32,582 bases of DNA from an uncultured Clostridia bacterium (GTDB taxonomy: Bacteria; Bacillota; Clostridia; Peptostreptococcales; Anaerovoracaceae), in contig CALLHZ010000102.1 of NCBI GenBank assembly GCA_938009115.1, forward strand, positions 1 through 32,582, given 5' to 3'. The notes below the pieces were generated by a model. It was not told the DNA's origin and did no database searches. It saw only the letters and a list, made by a program, of their open reading frames with translations. A program made the position numbers and the translations under genes. Shown here piece by piece: positions 1 to 7,848 of this stretch (position 1 is the stretch's first letter; each line of letters begins with the position of its first letter).

Positions 1-911
1 GTGCTGGTGCCGTGGGCGTTGATGTACATTTTCTGAAAACCATCGCCGATGTTTTCCGCCAGCGCCTGGACTATGGCCCGGGATCCGCCTGCGGCGTCGG
101 GATCCGGCGCCGTCATGTGATGCGCGTCGCAAGTATTTCCGTACCCGACGATCTCGGCATGGATCCGGGCACCTCGGGCTTTGGCATGCTCGTATTCTTC
201 CAGGATCAGAATGCCGGCGCCTTCGCCCATGACAAACCCGGAACGATCCAGGTCGAAAGGAATGGACGCTCGGTCGGGATCTGTTTCCTGGGTCAAAGCC
301 ATGCAACTGGTGAATCCGGCCACGCTGATGGGGTTGATCGCCGCTTCGCTGCCCCCGGCGATCACAGCGTCGGCATAACCGTGCCCGATGGCCCGGTAGG
401 CTTCTCCGATGGAGTGGGACCCCGTGGCGCAGGCCGTCACAACAGGAAGGTTGATCCCCTTCGCCTGATAACGGATCGCAGCCAGTCCCGAGGCCATGTT
501 GCCGATCATCATGGGAACCAGGAAAGGCGAGATCCAGCGAGGGCCCTTCTGAAGAAGCTTTTCCGTCTCCTGATAGGTCGTGCCGATACCGCCTACGCCG
601 GAGCCGATATAAACGCCCAACCGCTCTTCGGGAACTGTGCCGAGGATCCCGCTGTCGGCCACGGCTTCATCCGCAGCAGCCAGCGCAAATTGAATGAACC
701 GGTCATAGCGTTTATACTCGTTTCCGCCCAAAACCGCCTGGGCATCGAAGTTCTTGACTTCCGCCGCCAGCTTGACCTTAAATGGCTCCGCATCAAAATG
801 GGTGATCGCTCCGATGCCGTGCCTGCCTTCCAGCATGGAAGCCCACATGGTGGCGACATTGTTGCCGATGGGGCTGATGGCGCCCATTCCCGTGATTACC
901 ACTCTTCTCAT
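1..911 (-). CDS. fabF: Beta-ketoacyl-ACP synthase II (FabF), C-terminus outside window
   Basis: Elongating condensing enzyme of type II fatty-acid synthesis: it joins malonyl-ACP to a growing acyl-ACP in the cytoplasm. About 303 residues are visible of a family length near 410; the 3' end runs off the left edge. The protein starts MRRVVITGMGAISPIG, typical of FabF. The catalytic cysteine is in VTACATG (about C161), and the first catalytic histidine is in the AHGTS motif at the very edge. The usual Lys and second His would lie outside. The ATG at 911 overlaps the stop of the upstream FabK-like gene by four bases (ATGA), so the two are translationally coupled. It is the last visible gene of the fab operon. 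Family assignment is firm; FabF rather than FabB rests on operon context and N-terminus. Confidence 0.95.
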   Translation of the reverse strand, partial: MRRVVITGMGAISPIGNNVATMWASMLEGRHGIGAITHFDAEPFKVKLAAEVKNFDAQAVLGGNEYKRYDRFIQFALAAADEAVADSGILGTVPEERLGVYIGSGVGGIGTTYQETEKLLQKGPRWISPFLVPMMIGNMASGLAAIRYQAKGINLPVVTACATGSHSIGEAYRAIGHGYADAVIAGGSEAAINPISVAGFTSCMALTQETDPDRASIPFDLDRSGFVMGEGAGILILEEYEHAKARGARIHAEIVGYGNTCDAHHMTAPDPDAAGGSRAIVQALAENIGDGFQKMYINAHGTS

Positions 912-1951
912 GATTCTCTCCCCGATTCGTACTCGGCTTTCAGCCGTTCAAATACTTCCGCCACCGTCAGGATCTCCTCAGCAAGATATCCCTTCGCCCC
1001 CGTAAAAACAAAGGCTTCTTCCATATTGCCCCGATAGGCGTTGATGAGGGCATGGGCGATACAGTAAGGTGCCTGGGTCTTTTTGCAGGGCACCAGACAA
1101 TTGAATTCGCAGAACTTGGGCCGCTTTTCGTCTCTGGCCACAGCCTGAAGGAAATCGCCCCGGAAAGCTCTTCCGGGAAGACCCACCGGGCTTTCGATCA
1201 GCCCCACGTCCTCCTTCTTGGCCCGGATGTAGGCTTCCTTGAATTCTTTGGAAGCATCGCATTCCACCGTGGTGACGAAGCGGCTGCCCAACTGGGCGGC
1301 GCTTGCGCCCAGCTCCAGGATCCTTGCCACATCACCGCCGTAATAAAGGCCACCGCCGGCGATGAGCGGGATCGCCCCGAAAGGTTCCAGCTCTTTCTTG
1401 ACATCTGCAAAAATCGACTCCAGCGTGCAGCCGGGATCCTCCAGTTCTTCCTTCTTGAATCCCAGATGTCCTCCGGCCAGGGGCCCCTCCACGACCACGG
1501 CGTCCGGCGTGTAGCCGTAGTGGCTCTGCCAGCGCTTGGCGATGAGCCTGGCCGCTTTGCCCGAAGATACGATGGGCGCCAGCTTCGTCCGGCAGTTTTC
1601 CGGAAGCAGAGCCGGCAGCTCCAGCGGCAATCCCGCGCCGGCGAAAATGATATCCGCGCCGGCGGCGATGGACTCCCGGACCAGTTTGTCAAAATCTCTC
1701 AAGGCGACCATGATATTTACACCGATGATACCCCGTGTTTTTTCCTTGGCAGCCCGGATCTCTCCGGCAATGGTGCGGCCTTGCTTCATAAAATCCAGGC
1801 CGGTGGCGGAAATTACGCCAACACCGCCTTGCATGGCTACGGCCGAGGCCAGCCCGTGAAGCGAAATGCCCACGCCCATGCCTCCCTGCACAACGGGCAG
1901 GGGGATCCGCAGATCACCGATGGACCAGCTGTTGTCTTCCCACTTACGCAT
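908..1951 (-). CDS. FabK/nitronate monooxygenase-family flavoprotein with four-Cys motif
   Basis: A 347-residue FMN-dependent TIM-barrel protein of the nitronate monooxygenase/FabK family. Visible signatures are VVQGGMGVGIS near the N-terminus (flavin-binding start), VEGPLAGGHLGF with the family His, and the phosphate-binding stretch IAGGGLYYGGD/LGASAAQLGSRF. Unlike the FabK encoded at 3596-4543, it has a C-terminal cysteine cluster C281-x3-C285-x3-C289-x7-C297 that could hold a metal or Fe-S centre. An AGGAGG site overlaps the fabG stop, and the gene overlaps fabF by four bases, so it is fully embedded in the fab operon. Its substrate is unknown. It may be a second enoyl-ACP reductase, a nitronate/quinone-type oxidoreductase, or an enzyme needed for unsaturated or modified fatty acids. 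Family is sure; function is not. Confidence 0.85.
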   Translation of the reverse strand: MRKWEDNSWSIGDLRIPLPVVQGGMGVGISLHGLASAVAMQGGVGVISATGLDFMKQGRTIAGEIRAAKEKTRGIIGVNIMVALRDFDKLVRESIAAGADIIFAGAGLPLELPALLPENCRTKLAPIVSSGKAARLIAKRWQSHYGYTPDAVVVEGPLAGGHLGFKKEELEDPGCTLESIFADVKKELEPFGAIPLIAGGGLYYGGDVARILELGASAAQLGSRFVTTVECDASKEFKEAYIRAKKEDVGLIESPVGLPGRAFRGDFLQAVARDEKRPKFCEFNCLVPCKKTQAPYCIAHALINAYRGNMEEAFVFTGAKGYLAEEILTVAEVFERLKAEYESGRES

Positions 1952-1959
1952 TCGTCCTC

Positions 1960-2700
1960 CTAAATATACAGGCCGCCATCCACGCGGATGACTTCCCCGG
2001 TGATATATCCGCCGGCTTCGCCGGCCAGAAACACCACGACCTGAGCCACGTCTTCCGGCGTTCCGAAGCGCCGGAGGGGGATCTGCTGACGGATCGCTTC
2101 CTGCTTATCCTGGGGAAGAGCGCCGGTCATTTCCGTCTGGATAAAACCCGGCGCAATAGCGTTGCAGGTGATCCCTCTGCCGGCCAGCTCCTTCGCCACG
2201 GATTTAGTGAAGCCGATGAGCCCTGCTTTTGAAGCCGCATAATTGGCTTGCCCGGGATTGCCCATGAGGCCCGAAACGGAAGAAATATTAACGATCCGCC
2301 CGGAGCGTTTTTTCAGAAAATGTCCGTACAGACTTTTAGTGAAATGAAACGCGCCGCCCAGATTGACGTCCAACACCCGGGAAAAGTCCTCTTCGGACAT
2401 GGAGGCCAGCAATCCGTCCCGGGTGATGCCGGCGTTGTTCACCAGGATATCCACACCGCCGAATTCCGACAATATGGCCGACACCACAGCGGGCACCTGC
2501 TCGGGATCCGCCACGTTGCATGCATAGGGAACCGCTTTGACGCCCTGCCGTTCAGCCTCTTCGCATACTGCCCGGGCAGCCGACTCCCCACCGTTATAAA
2601 TCACGGCGATATCCGCGCCCTCCGCCGCCAGCGCCAGAGCGATGGCCCGGCCGATCCCTCTGGATCCGCCCGTGATCAGGGCCGTTTTATCTTTCAGCAT
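1960..2700 (-). CDS. fabG: 3-oxoacyl-ACP reductase (FabG)
   Basis: NADPH-dependent short-chain dehydrogenase/reductase that reduces 3-oxoacyl-ACP to 3-hydroxyacyl-ACP. At 246 residues it has the usual FabG length. The Rossmann glycine motif TGGSRGIG is at 10-17, NNAG at 88-91, Asn at about 113, and the catalytic Ser141/Tyr154/Lys158 set lies in NISSVSG and YAASK. The C-terminal GEVIRVDGG is typical. The ATG at 2700 was chosen because it begins MLKDKTALITGG at the family start and overlaps the fabD stop by seven bases; the reading frame stays open further upstream, but that extension lies inside fabD. It sits between fabD and the FabK-like flavoprotein gene. Confidence 0.96.
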   Translation of the reverse strand: MLKDKTALITGGSRGIGRAIALALAAEGADIAVIYNGGESAARAVCEEAERQGVKAVPYACNVADPEQVPAVVSAILSEFGGVDILVNNAGITRDGLLASMSEEDFSRVLDVNLGGAFHFTKSLYGHFLKKRSGRIVNISSVSGLMGNPGQANYAASKAGLIGFTKSVAKELAGRGITCNAIAPGFIQTEMTGALPQDKQEAIRQQIPLRRFGTPEDVAQVVVFLAGEAGGYITGEVIRVDGGLYI

Positions 2701-3608
2701 TTTTTTTGCTCCTCTTTCCATTGTTCCAGATCGCTTAAAGAATCCACCGAGAGGATACGGGCGTCCGGCGCGATCCTTGAAACAAAACCGCTCAGGGTCT
2801 TGCCGGGTCCGGCCTCCACGAAACAGTCGATCCCCTGGCCGGCCATGCTGCGGATGATGGCTTCCCACCGGACGGGATGATTGATCTGATTCATCAAAAG
2901 ATCCGCCGGATTTCCTTCATACCGCTGCCCCGTGAAATTGGAGTAGACCGGGAACCGGGGTTCTTGAAAATCCATTTTCGCCAATTCTTCTTTCATCCTG
3001 GTGGCCGCTTCATTCATGAATGGCGAATGAAACCCGCCGCTGACAGGAAGCAGGATACTTCTTCCTTTGGCTTCTTTGACCGCTTCCTGAAGATATTCGA
3101 TATCCTCCGGGGAGCCGGCCACCACCAGCTGGCCCGGACAATTATAATTGACAGGATACAGCGTTCTTCCTTGACAGAGAGCTTCCACTGTCTCAGTCTC
3201 CATTCGGAGCACGGCCAGCATCGCGCCGGGATTTTTTGCGGCGGCTTCCGCCATCAAGGCGGCCCGCCGGCAAACGAGATCGAAGCCTGTCTCGGCAGAA
3301 TAATACCCGGCATAAGCCAAGGCCGCCAGTTCTCCCAGAGAAAAGCCCGCGGCGGCGTTGGGCGCCATGCCCGCTTCCCTGGCCGCCGCGGCAGCAGCCA
3401 GATCCACCGCATAGACCGCCGGTTGTGTGTTTTCCGTCCGCGAGAGCTCTTCGGCCGTTCCGTCGAAACACAGGTCCAGAAGGTCTCCGCGCCGGGCGTT
3501 CAGGCGGTCCAGAATATCTCTGGCTGCCGGGCTGTACTCGTACAGCGCTTTTCCCATGCCCGGATATTGCGCGCCTTGCCCGCTGAATAGAAATGCTATT
3601 CCAGCCAT
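2694..3608 (-). CDS. fabD: Malonyl-CoA:ACP transacylase (FabD)
   Basis: Transfers malonyl groups from CoA to acyl carrier protein and so supplies the extender unit for FabH and FabF. It has 304 residues, the normal length. It begins with AFLFSGQGAQYPGMG, the family's N-terminal signature with the oxyanion Gln. The nucleophile is Ser90 in GFSLGE, and the partner histidine is in SGGFHSPFM. The nucleophile elbow reads GFSLGE where the textbook FabD motif is GHSLGE. The start overlaps fabK by 13 bases and the stop overlaps fabG by seven, so it is translationally coupled on both sides. Confidence 0.96.
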   Translation of the reverse strand: MAGIAFLFSGQGAQYPGMGKALYEYSPAARDILDRLNARRGDLLDLCFDGTAEELSRTENTQPAVYAVDLAAAAAAREAGMAPNAAAGFSLGELAALAYAGYYSAETGFDLVCRRAALMAEAAAKNPGAMLAVLRMETETVEALCQGRTLYPVNYNCPGQLVVAGSPEDIEYLQEAVKEAKGRSILLPVSGGFHSPFMNEAATRMKEELAKMDFQEPRFPVYSNFTGQRYEGNPADLLMNQINHPVRWEAIIRSMAGQGIDCFVEAGPGKTLSGFVSRIAPDARILSVDSLSDLEQWKEEQKKC

Positions 3609-4543
3609 CGGTCGCTTCCTTTCAAAAGAGTTTCCGCCTCGCGAACGATCGAATGGACGATCTCTGCGGCAGTCTCCTCATTTTTGAGCATGCCGGCCAC
3701 CTGACCGGCCATAAAATAGCCTTCTGCTTCCGAGCCTTCCAAAACAGCTTTTCTCAAGCCTCCGGCCCGCAGGGCCGTCAGCTCCTGGTCATCGACGCTG
3801 CTGTCGAATTCCCATTCCGCATATTTACGGGTCATGGGACTCTTCAGAGCCCGGATCGGATGACCCGAACGCCTGCCGGTCACAATGGTGGCCGTGTCGG
3901 AAGCTTTGATCAGCTTGTTGCGGTAATTTTCATGGATCTCACATTCCCGGGCCATGAGAAAGCGGGTGCCCAGCTGAACGCCGGAAGCCCCCAGCATCAG
4001 GCAGGCCGCCATTCCCCGGCCGTCGGCGATGCCGCCGGCCGCCACTACTGGGATACGAAGCGCGTCGCAGACCTGGGGGACCAGGACCATGGTAGTCAAG
4101 TCACCCACATGGCCTCCGGATTCTCCGCCTTCCGCGATCACCGCCGAGGCGCCGATGCGTTCCATGAGGCGCGCAAAGGCTACAGAGGCTACGACCGGGA
4201 TCACTTTGATGCCCGCAGCGCGCCAGTCTTCCATATATTGGGCCGGATTTCCGGCGCCCGTGGTCACTACGGGAACGCTTTCCTCGATCAAAACCCGGGC
4301 CATTTCGCCGGCGGAAGGACTCATGAGCATAATATTGACGCCAAAAGGTTTGTCCGTGAGCGATCTGGCCTTTCTGATCTCTGTCCGCAGCCATTCACAG
4401 TCTGTATTCATCGCAGAAATAATACCCAGCCCTCCGGCTTCGGAAACCGCGGCCGCAAGCCTTGCGTTGGCGATCCACGCCATGCCTCCCTGGAATACGG
4501 GGTATTGAATGCCCAGCAGGGCAGAAATTTCAGAACGCAGCAT
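3596..4543 (-). CDS. fabK: Enoyl-ACP reductase II (FabK)
   Basis: FMN- and NAD(P)H-dependent enoyl-ACP reductase that completes each elongation cycle. It is the triclosan-insensitive alternative to FabI used by many Firmicutes. It has 315 residues. Family marks are YPVFQGGMAW at 14-23, GVNIMLMSP near 68-76, the conserved histidine H145 in ESGGHVG (matching the position of the essential His in streptococcal FabK), and VAAGGIADGRGMAA/LGASGVQLGTRF for the FMN phosphate. The ATG at 4543 follows an AGGAGG site that overlaps the acpP stop. Its place directly after acpP and before fabD is the usual clostridial/streptococcal order, so this copy is the likely main enoyl reductase. Confidence 0.95.
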   Translation of the reverse strand: MLRSEISALLGIQYPVFQGGMAWIANARLAAAVSEAGGLGIISAMNTDCEWLRTEIRKARSLTDKPFGVNIMLMSPSAGEMARVLIEESVPVVTTGAGNPAQYMEDWRAAGIKVIPVVASVAFARLMERIGASAVIAEGGESGGHVGDLTTMVLVPQVCDALRIPVVAAGGIADGRGMAACLMLGASGVQLGTRFLMARECEIHENYRNKLIKASDTATIVTGRRSGHPIRALKSPMTRKYAEWEFDSSVDDQELTALRAGGLRKAVLEGSEAEGYFMAGQVAGMLKNEETAAEIVHSIVREAETLLKGSDRWLE

Positions 4544-4552
4544 CCGGACCTC

Positions 4553-4771
4553 CTACACCAGCTTGGAGATGGCGTCGATCACATCCTGGACCGTCTTCAG
4601 CTCTTCCGTGATTTTCAATTCGATCCCAAACGCCTCTTCCAGGTTCATGACGATCTCCACCGTATCCAGTGAATCCAATTTCAGTTCTTCGAAGCTTTGG
4701 GAAGCATCGATTTCCTCGGGCGCGCAGTCTTTGTACTGTGCCAAAACTTCGATCACTTTTTCCTTAATCAT
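4553..4771 (-). CDS. acpP: Acyl carrier protein
   Basis: Small acidic carrier (72 residues) that holds acyl chains on a 4'-phosphopantetheine arm during fatty-acid synthesis. The prosthetic group attaches to Ser34 in the LDSLDTVEI motif. The four-helix ACP pattern and acidic helix II (EIVMNLEEAFGIEL) are clear. An AGGAGGAAAACAAC leader gives a strong ribosome binding site, as expected for an abundant protein. It lies between fabH and fabK, 28 bases after the fabH stop. No phosphopantetheinyl transferase gene is present in the window. Confidence 0.97.
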   Translation of the reverse strand: MIKEKVIEVLAQYKDCAPEEIDASQSFEELKLDSLDTVEIVMNLEEAFGIELKITEELKTVQDVIDAISKLV

Positions 4772-4799
4772 GTTGTTTTCCTCCTGATTCTCTGATTAT

Positions 4800-5759
4800 T
4801 CAGTCTTTCGACCATTTTATAATGCAAGCTCCTGTGGTGAGTCCGGCGCCGAAAGCGCTCATCACCAAAAGCTGTCCTGCCTTGATCGTGCCGGCCTTCC
4901 GCGCCTCATCCAACAGGATGGCGATGCTGGCAGCGGATGTGTTGCCGGTACCGCGGATATTGTTCAGAAACTTTCCGGCCGGGATCGGCAGTTTCTTTGA
5001 AGCCGCATCCAGGATACGCAGGTTTGCCTGGTGAGGCAAGACATGATCCACCTCTTCGGCTTCGATTCCTGCATCCTCGATGACCTGAAGGATATCCCGT
5101 ACCATGGCGTTGACGGCAAATTTGTAAACTTCCTGGCCGTCCATGTGCAAATAGACGTCTCCGGTTCGCGGCGGAGCATAAGGGCAGTTGCCGGCAGGCC
5201 TTTTCATGAACAGGGGATCTGCCTGGCCCAAAGCGCCCACGCGGATCGCCAGAAGGTCTTCGCCCTCCTCCAAAACGACGGCGCCGGCGCCGTCTCCGAA
5301 CAGGACGCTCACATCCCGTTTCGTCCAGTCTACAGTGCTGCTCATGGACTCTGCGGCGATCAGAAGAATGCGCCGGGCCTTGCCCGATCCGATCAGCGCC
5401 TGGGCCATATCCAGTCCGTAAATGAATCCGGAACAGGCGGCGCCGATGTCCAGGGCCGGGCAGGTACCGCCCATTTCCTGCTGCACCATGCAGGCCAGCG
5501 AAGGGGTGGCATAGTCCGGGCTGACAGTGGCACATAGAATGTAATCGATCTCTTCGATGGTCCGCCCTGCGTCCTTCAGCGCTTCCGCCCCGGCCTCGGC
5601 AGCGATGGGCGTCAGGCCGTTTTCGCAGATATGCCGGGATTCGATGCCGGTGCGGCTGAAGATCCATTCGTGGCTGGTATCCAGTATTTTGCTCAGTTCT
5701 TCGTTCGTAACGCTCAAGGGCGGAAGGCAGCTGCCTGTCCCTGTGATTTTGATGCTCAT
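4800..5759 (-). CDS. fabH: Beta-ketoacyl-ACP synthase III (FabH)
   Basis: Starts fatty-acid synthesis by condensing a CoA primer (acetyl or branched acyl) with malonyl-ACP. It has 319 residues. The catalytic triad is visible: Cys109 in GAACSGF, His243 in PHQANLRI and Asn273 in RGTGNTSAAS. Other family marks are SRTGIESRHI and GDGAGAVVL. The start at 5759 overlaps the stop of the upstream MarR gene by four bases (ATGA). It is the first enzyme gene of the operon, and its chain-initiation role fits a position next to the regulator. Primer preference (straight or branched) cannot be read from the sequence by eye. Confidence 0.97.
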   Translation of the reverse strand: MSIKITGTGSCLPPLSVTNEELSKILDTSHEWIFSRTGIESRHICENGLTPIAAEAGAEALKDAGRTIEEIDYILCATVSPDYATPSLACMVQQEMGGTCPALDIGAACSGFIYGLDMAQALIGSGKARRILLIAAESMSSTVDWTKRDVSVLFGDGAGAVVLEEGEDLLAIRVGALGQADPLFMKRPAGNCPYAPPRTGDVYLHMDGQEVYKFAVNAMVRDILQVIEDAGIEAEEVDHVLPHQANLRILDAASKKLPIPAGKFLNNIRGTGNTSAASIAILLDEARKAGTIKAGQLLVMSAFGAGLTTGACIIKWSKD

Positions 5760-6214
5760 GGCTTTTCCTTTGTCAGTCTCTTTTCAAAAAATCCGTTCAT
5801 CTTCTGCATGGCGGCATAAAGGGCTTCCTTTTCGCTCTCGGTCAGACCGGAAGCGATATTGCTGACCAGCTTCTTGTGAAAAAAACGATGGACCCGGTCC
5901 ATCTGCATGCCCTTATCCGTAAGGAATACATAGACCCTGCGGCCGTCATTTTCGTCGCGGACCTTGGAAACATATCCCTTTTTTACAAGCTTATTGATCG
6001 CCACCGTCACCGAAGGCAGGGTGATGCGAAGGTCCTCGGCAATGTCGCTGATCGTGCGCCCCTGGCCCTGGTCTTCCGCCGCGGCCTCCAGGATGTGAAC
6101 TTCGCTCACGGACAGGTCGTGACCGGCCCGCTTGATCGATATCTCTTCGATTTTGGTGATGGTCTTGAATGTATCCACCAGGATGTCGTTGAGCTCTTTG
6201 TTGAACGAATCCAT
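5756..6214 (-). CDS. MarR-family regulator of the fab operon (FabT-like)
   Basis: A 152-residue winged-helix repressor of the MarR family. The DNA-binding part reads TISDIAEDLRITLPSVTVAINKLVKKGYV followed by the wing DENDGRRVYVFLT. In streptococci and relatives the gene in this position is FabT, which represses fab genes when bound to long-chain acyl-ACP. The same logic is inferred here. The ATG at 6214 was preferred over a TTG at 6241 because a GGAGG stands eight bases before it and the palindromic operator lies just upstream. It is the first gene of the operon, so the operator at 6244-6262 would make it autoregulatory. The family is certain; the FabT role rests on context. Confidence 0.9.
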   Translation of the reverse strand: MDSFNKELNDILVDTFKTITKIEEISIKRAGHDLSVSEVHILEAAAEDQGQGRTISDIAEDLRITLPSVTVAINKLVKKGYVSKVRDENDGRRVYVFLTDKGMQMDRVHRFFHKKLVSNIASGLTESEKEALYAAMQKMNGFFEKRLTKEKP

Positions 6215-6243
6215 TGCTTCCTCCGCTTCGGTGTCGCGCAATT

Positions 6244-6262
6244 TAATTAGATTATCTAATTA
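6244..6262. promoter_or_regulatory. Perfect 19-bp palindrome, likely MarR/FabT operator
   Basis: Two nine-base arms, TAATTAGAT and its exact reverse complement, flank one central base. It lies between the predicted transcription start (about 6268) and the regulator's start codon, where a bound repressor would block the promoter. AT-rich inverted repeats of this size around an ATTATC core are typical of MarR/FabT sites. That the neighbouring MarR protein binds it is inference. Confidence 0.8.
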
Positions 6263-6274
6263 GTTTATATAAGC

Positions 6275-6302
6275 ATTATACACGCGCCTGCCACGCTGTC
6301 AA
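6275..6302 (-). promoter_or_regulatory. Sigma-A promoter of the fab operon
   Basis: Consensus -35 TTGACA (6302-6297) and consensus -10 TATAAT (6280-6275) are separated by 16 bases on the minus strand. The -35 element begins right after the T-run of the upstream terminator, so the two signals abut. It is the only strong promoter seen ahead of the fab genes. Confidence 0.85.
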
Positions 6303-6336
6303 TAAAAAAAATAGGAGCTATATTTTATACAGCTCC
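6303..6336 (-). terminator. Rho-independent terminator after the DNA polymerase unit
   Basis: On the minus strand a GGAGCT...AGCTCC stem with an AT-rich upper part is followed by TATTTTTTTTATT. It ends the polymerase transcript just before the fab promoter. The 3' end of the interrupted small reading frame lies inside its stem. Confidence 0.8.
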
Positions 6337-6581
6337 CAACGGCATTCCTGGATCAGATATTTCAGCTGATAACGCTTCTGGACACCCTCCACCGTGCTTT
6401 GGCAATCATAAACCAGCGTCCGGATGCCGGCAATGCGCCGCTCTTCCACCAGAAAAATCTAATCTACCTGCACCTCCAGGGCAGCGCCGCCGTCTCCCCT
6501 GAACCGGAATTTATAAGGAAGCGGGCGGGCCGTTCCCTTGAATATGGCCACGGCATCCACGGGCTTTGCAACGATCTTCAT
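6318..6581 (-). pseudogene. Small conserved-looking ORF after the Y-family polymerase, cut by an in-frame TAG
   Basis: The ATG at 6581 overlaps the polymerase stop (ATGA). Forty codons (MKIVAKPVDAVAIF...) are followed by TAG at 6459-6461. The same frame then continues for 46 sense codons (from IFLVEERRIAG, including LVYDCQSTVEGVQ, to CRWELYKI) and ends at 6318-6320. Both halves look coding. From memory they resemble one small clostridial protein of about 85-90 residues with a CQS...G(V/I)xxxYE(I/L)KY...CKW pattern that is often found beside polymerase genes; its function is unknown. A single base change (for example AAG or CAG to TAG) would explain the break. Recoding of TAG is less likely because fabG, fabK and acpP also end in TAG. 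The 40-residue front part may still be made. Confidence 0.7.
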
Positions 6582-7825
6582 GGTCCGTATCCTCCCATCG
6601 TAAGAAACTGACCCTCGTTGACCCCGCCTTCCATGGGCTTGAGGGTGGTATTGGCAAATACGCCCCTCATGACGGCACTATCGCCGTAGCGCTGCCGGAT
6701 CCGGTCGATCCATACGTCTGCGGCGCGATCACGGGAAAGTCGGGTGCTGTCGAAAAAGGAGCACTGCTCCTGGTTGTCACGAGTCAGAGCCCCCAAACCC
6801 ACACCCAACTGACGGAGGGGCTCGCCCAACCAGCATTCGTCCATCAGCAAAGCAGCAGTCCTGTAGATCTCCGAAGTCTGATCCGTGTAACAGGAAAGCC
6901 GGCGTTGGTGCTGTCTGCTGACAAAAGCATCGGTCCGGAACCATACAGAAACCAGGGAGGCCCGGGCCTTCATGGCCCGAAGCCTGGAAGCTGTACGCTC
7001 ACAGAGACTCAGAAGATAAGCCAAAATCTCCCTGCGATCCGTCACATCATAAAAGACGGTCATGCTGTTCCCGATCCCTTTCTGCACGATCCGCTCGTTG
7101 AGCTCCACCGGAGAAGGATCGATGCCGTTGGCATACTGCCAAATCCTTTCACCGTAGCTTTTGAACATATCCCGGAGCTGGCCCCTGTCCATGGCCGCCA
7201 GGTCTCCGATAGTCCTGACGTTGATCGCCGTCAGCCGCGCCGAGGTCGCCCGGCCCACCATAAAAAGCTCGGAAACCGGAAGCGGCCACATTTTTGCTTC
7301 GATCTCCCTGGGATACAGCGTGTGGACCCGATCGGGCTTTTCCAGCTCCGAAGCCATCTTGGCAAGGAGTTTGTTGCTGGAAACGCCGACGTTGACCGTA
7401 AATCCCAGCTCCTCCCGTATCTGTGCGCGAATGCGGTGGGCGGTCTGCAGCGGATCGCCCCAGCGACCCTCCGATGCGGTATAGTCGAGAAAGCATTCGT
7501 CGATGCTGTAGCGCTGGATCAAGGGGCTGTAGCGTTTCAGAACAGCGCACATAGCGTCGCTGCAGTTCATATAAAGGTCGTAATCCGGCGGGACCACCAC
7601 CAGAGCGGGATATTTTTGCCTGGCCTCGAAAAGGCTTTCTCCGGTCCTGACGCCATATTTCTTTGCCGGGATCGATCGGGCCAAAACGATCCCGTGACGG
7701 CTGGCCTGGCTGCCGCCCACGACCGACGGCACGGTGCGCAGGTCCAAAGAACCGCCCTGTTCCAGGAGGGCGGCGGCGCTCCAGCTCAAATAGGCCGAAT
7801 TGGCATCGATATGAAAAACGACCAT
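6578..7825 (-). CDS. Y-family DNA polymerase (DinB/UvrX-like)
   Basis: Error-prone translesion polymerase, 415 residues. The metal-binding acidic residues are D7 in HIDANSAYLSW and D109-E110 in the family hallmark SIDECFLDYT. The helix-hairpin-helix part follows NVGVSSNKLLAKMAS and ELFMVGRATSARL. The N-terminal YLSW and the overall layout resemble the Gram-positive UvrX/YqjW branch more than classical DinB, so no symbol is given. The ATG at 7825 follows GGAGGAT. Its promoter contains a LexA box, so it should be induced by DNA damage. The downstream interrupted ORF overlaps it by four bases. Confidence 0.93.
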   Translation of the reverse strand: MVVFHIDANSAYLSWSAAALLEQGGSLDLRTVPSVVGGSQASRHGIVLARSIPAKKYGVRTGESLFEARQKYPALVVVPPDYDLYMNCSDAMCAVLKRYSPLIQRYSIDECFLDYTASEGRWGDPLQTAHRIRAQIREELGFTVNVGVSSNKLLAKMASELEKPDRVHTLYPREIEAKMWPLPVSELFMVGRATSARLTAINVRTIGDLAAMDRGQLRDMFKSYGERIWQYANGIDPSPVELNERIVQKGIGNSMTVFYDVTDRREILAYLLSLCERTASRLRAMKARASLVSVWFRTDAFVSRQHQRRLSCYTDQTSEIYRTAALLMDECWLGEPLRQLGVGLGALTRDNQEQCSFFDSTRLSRDRAADVWIDRIRQRYGDSAVMRGVFANTTLKPMEGGVNEGQFLTMGGYGP

Positions 7826-7848
7826 GGAAGATCCTCCGTTGCGCCATC

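Noticed and set aside
12..1037. Long plus-strand open frame opposite fabF
   Set aside because: It is a GC-driven shadow of fabF and the FabK-like gene; it has no ribosome binding site and no recognisable domain, while the minus frames have full family motifs.
6459..6461. TAG read as pyrrolysine
   Set aside because: Several genes in the same window use TAG as a normal stop, and no pyl gene is in view. A nonsense mutation or sequencing error is simpler.
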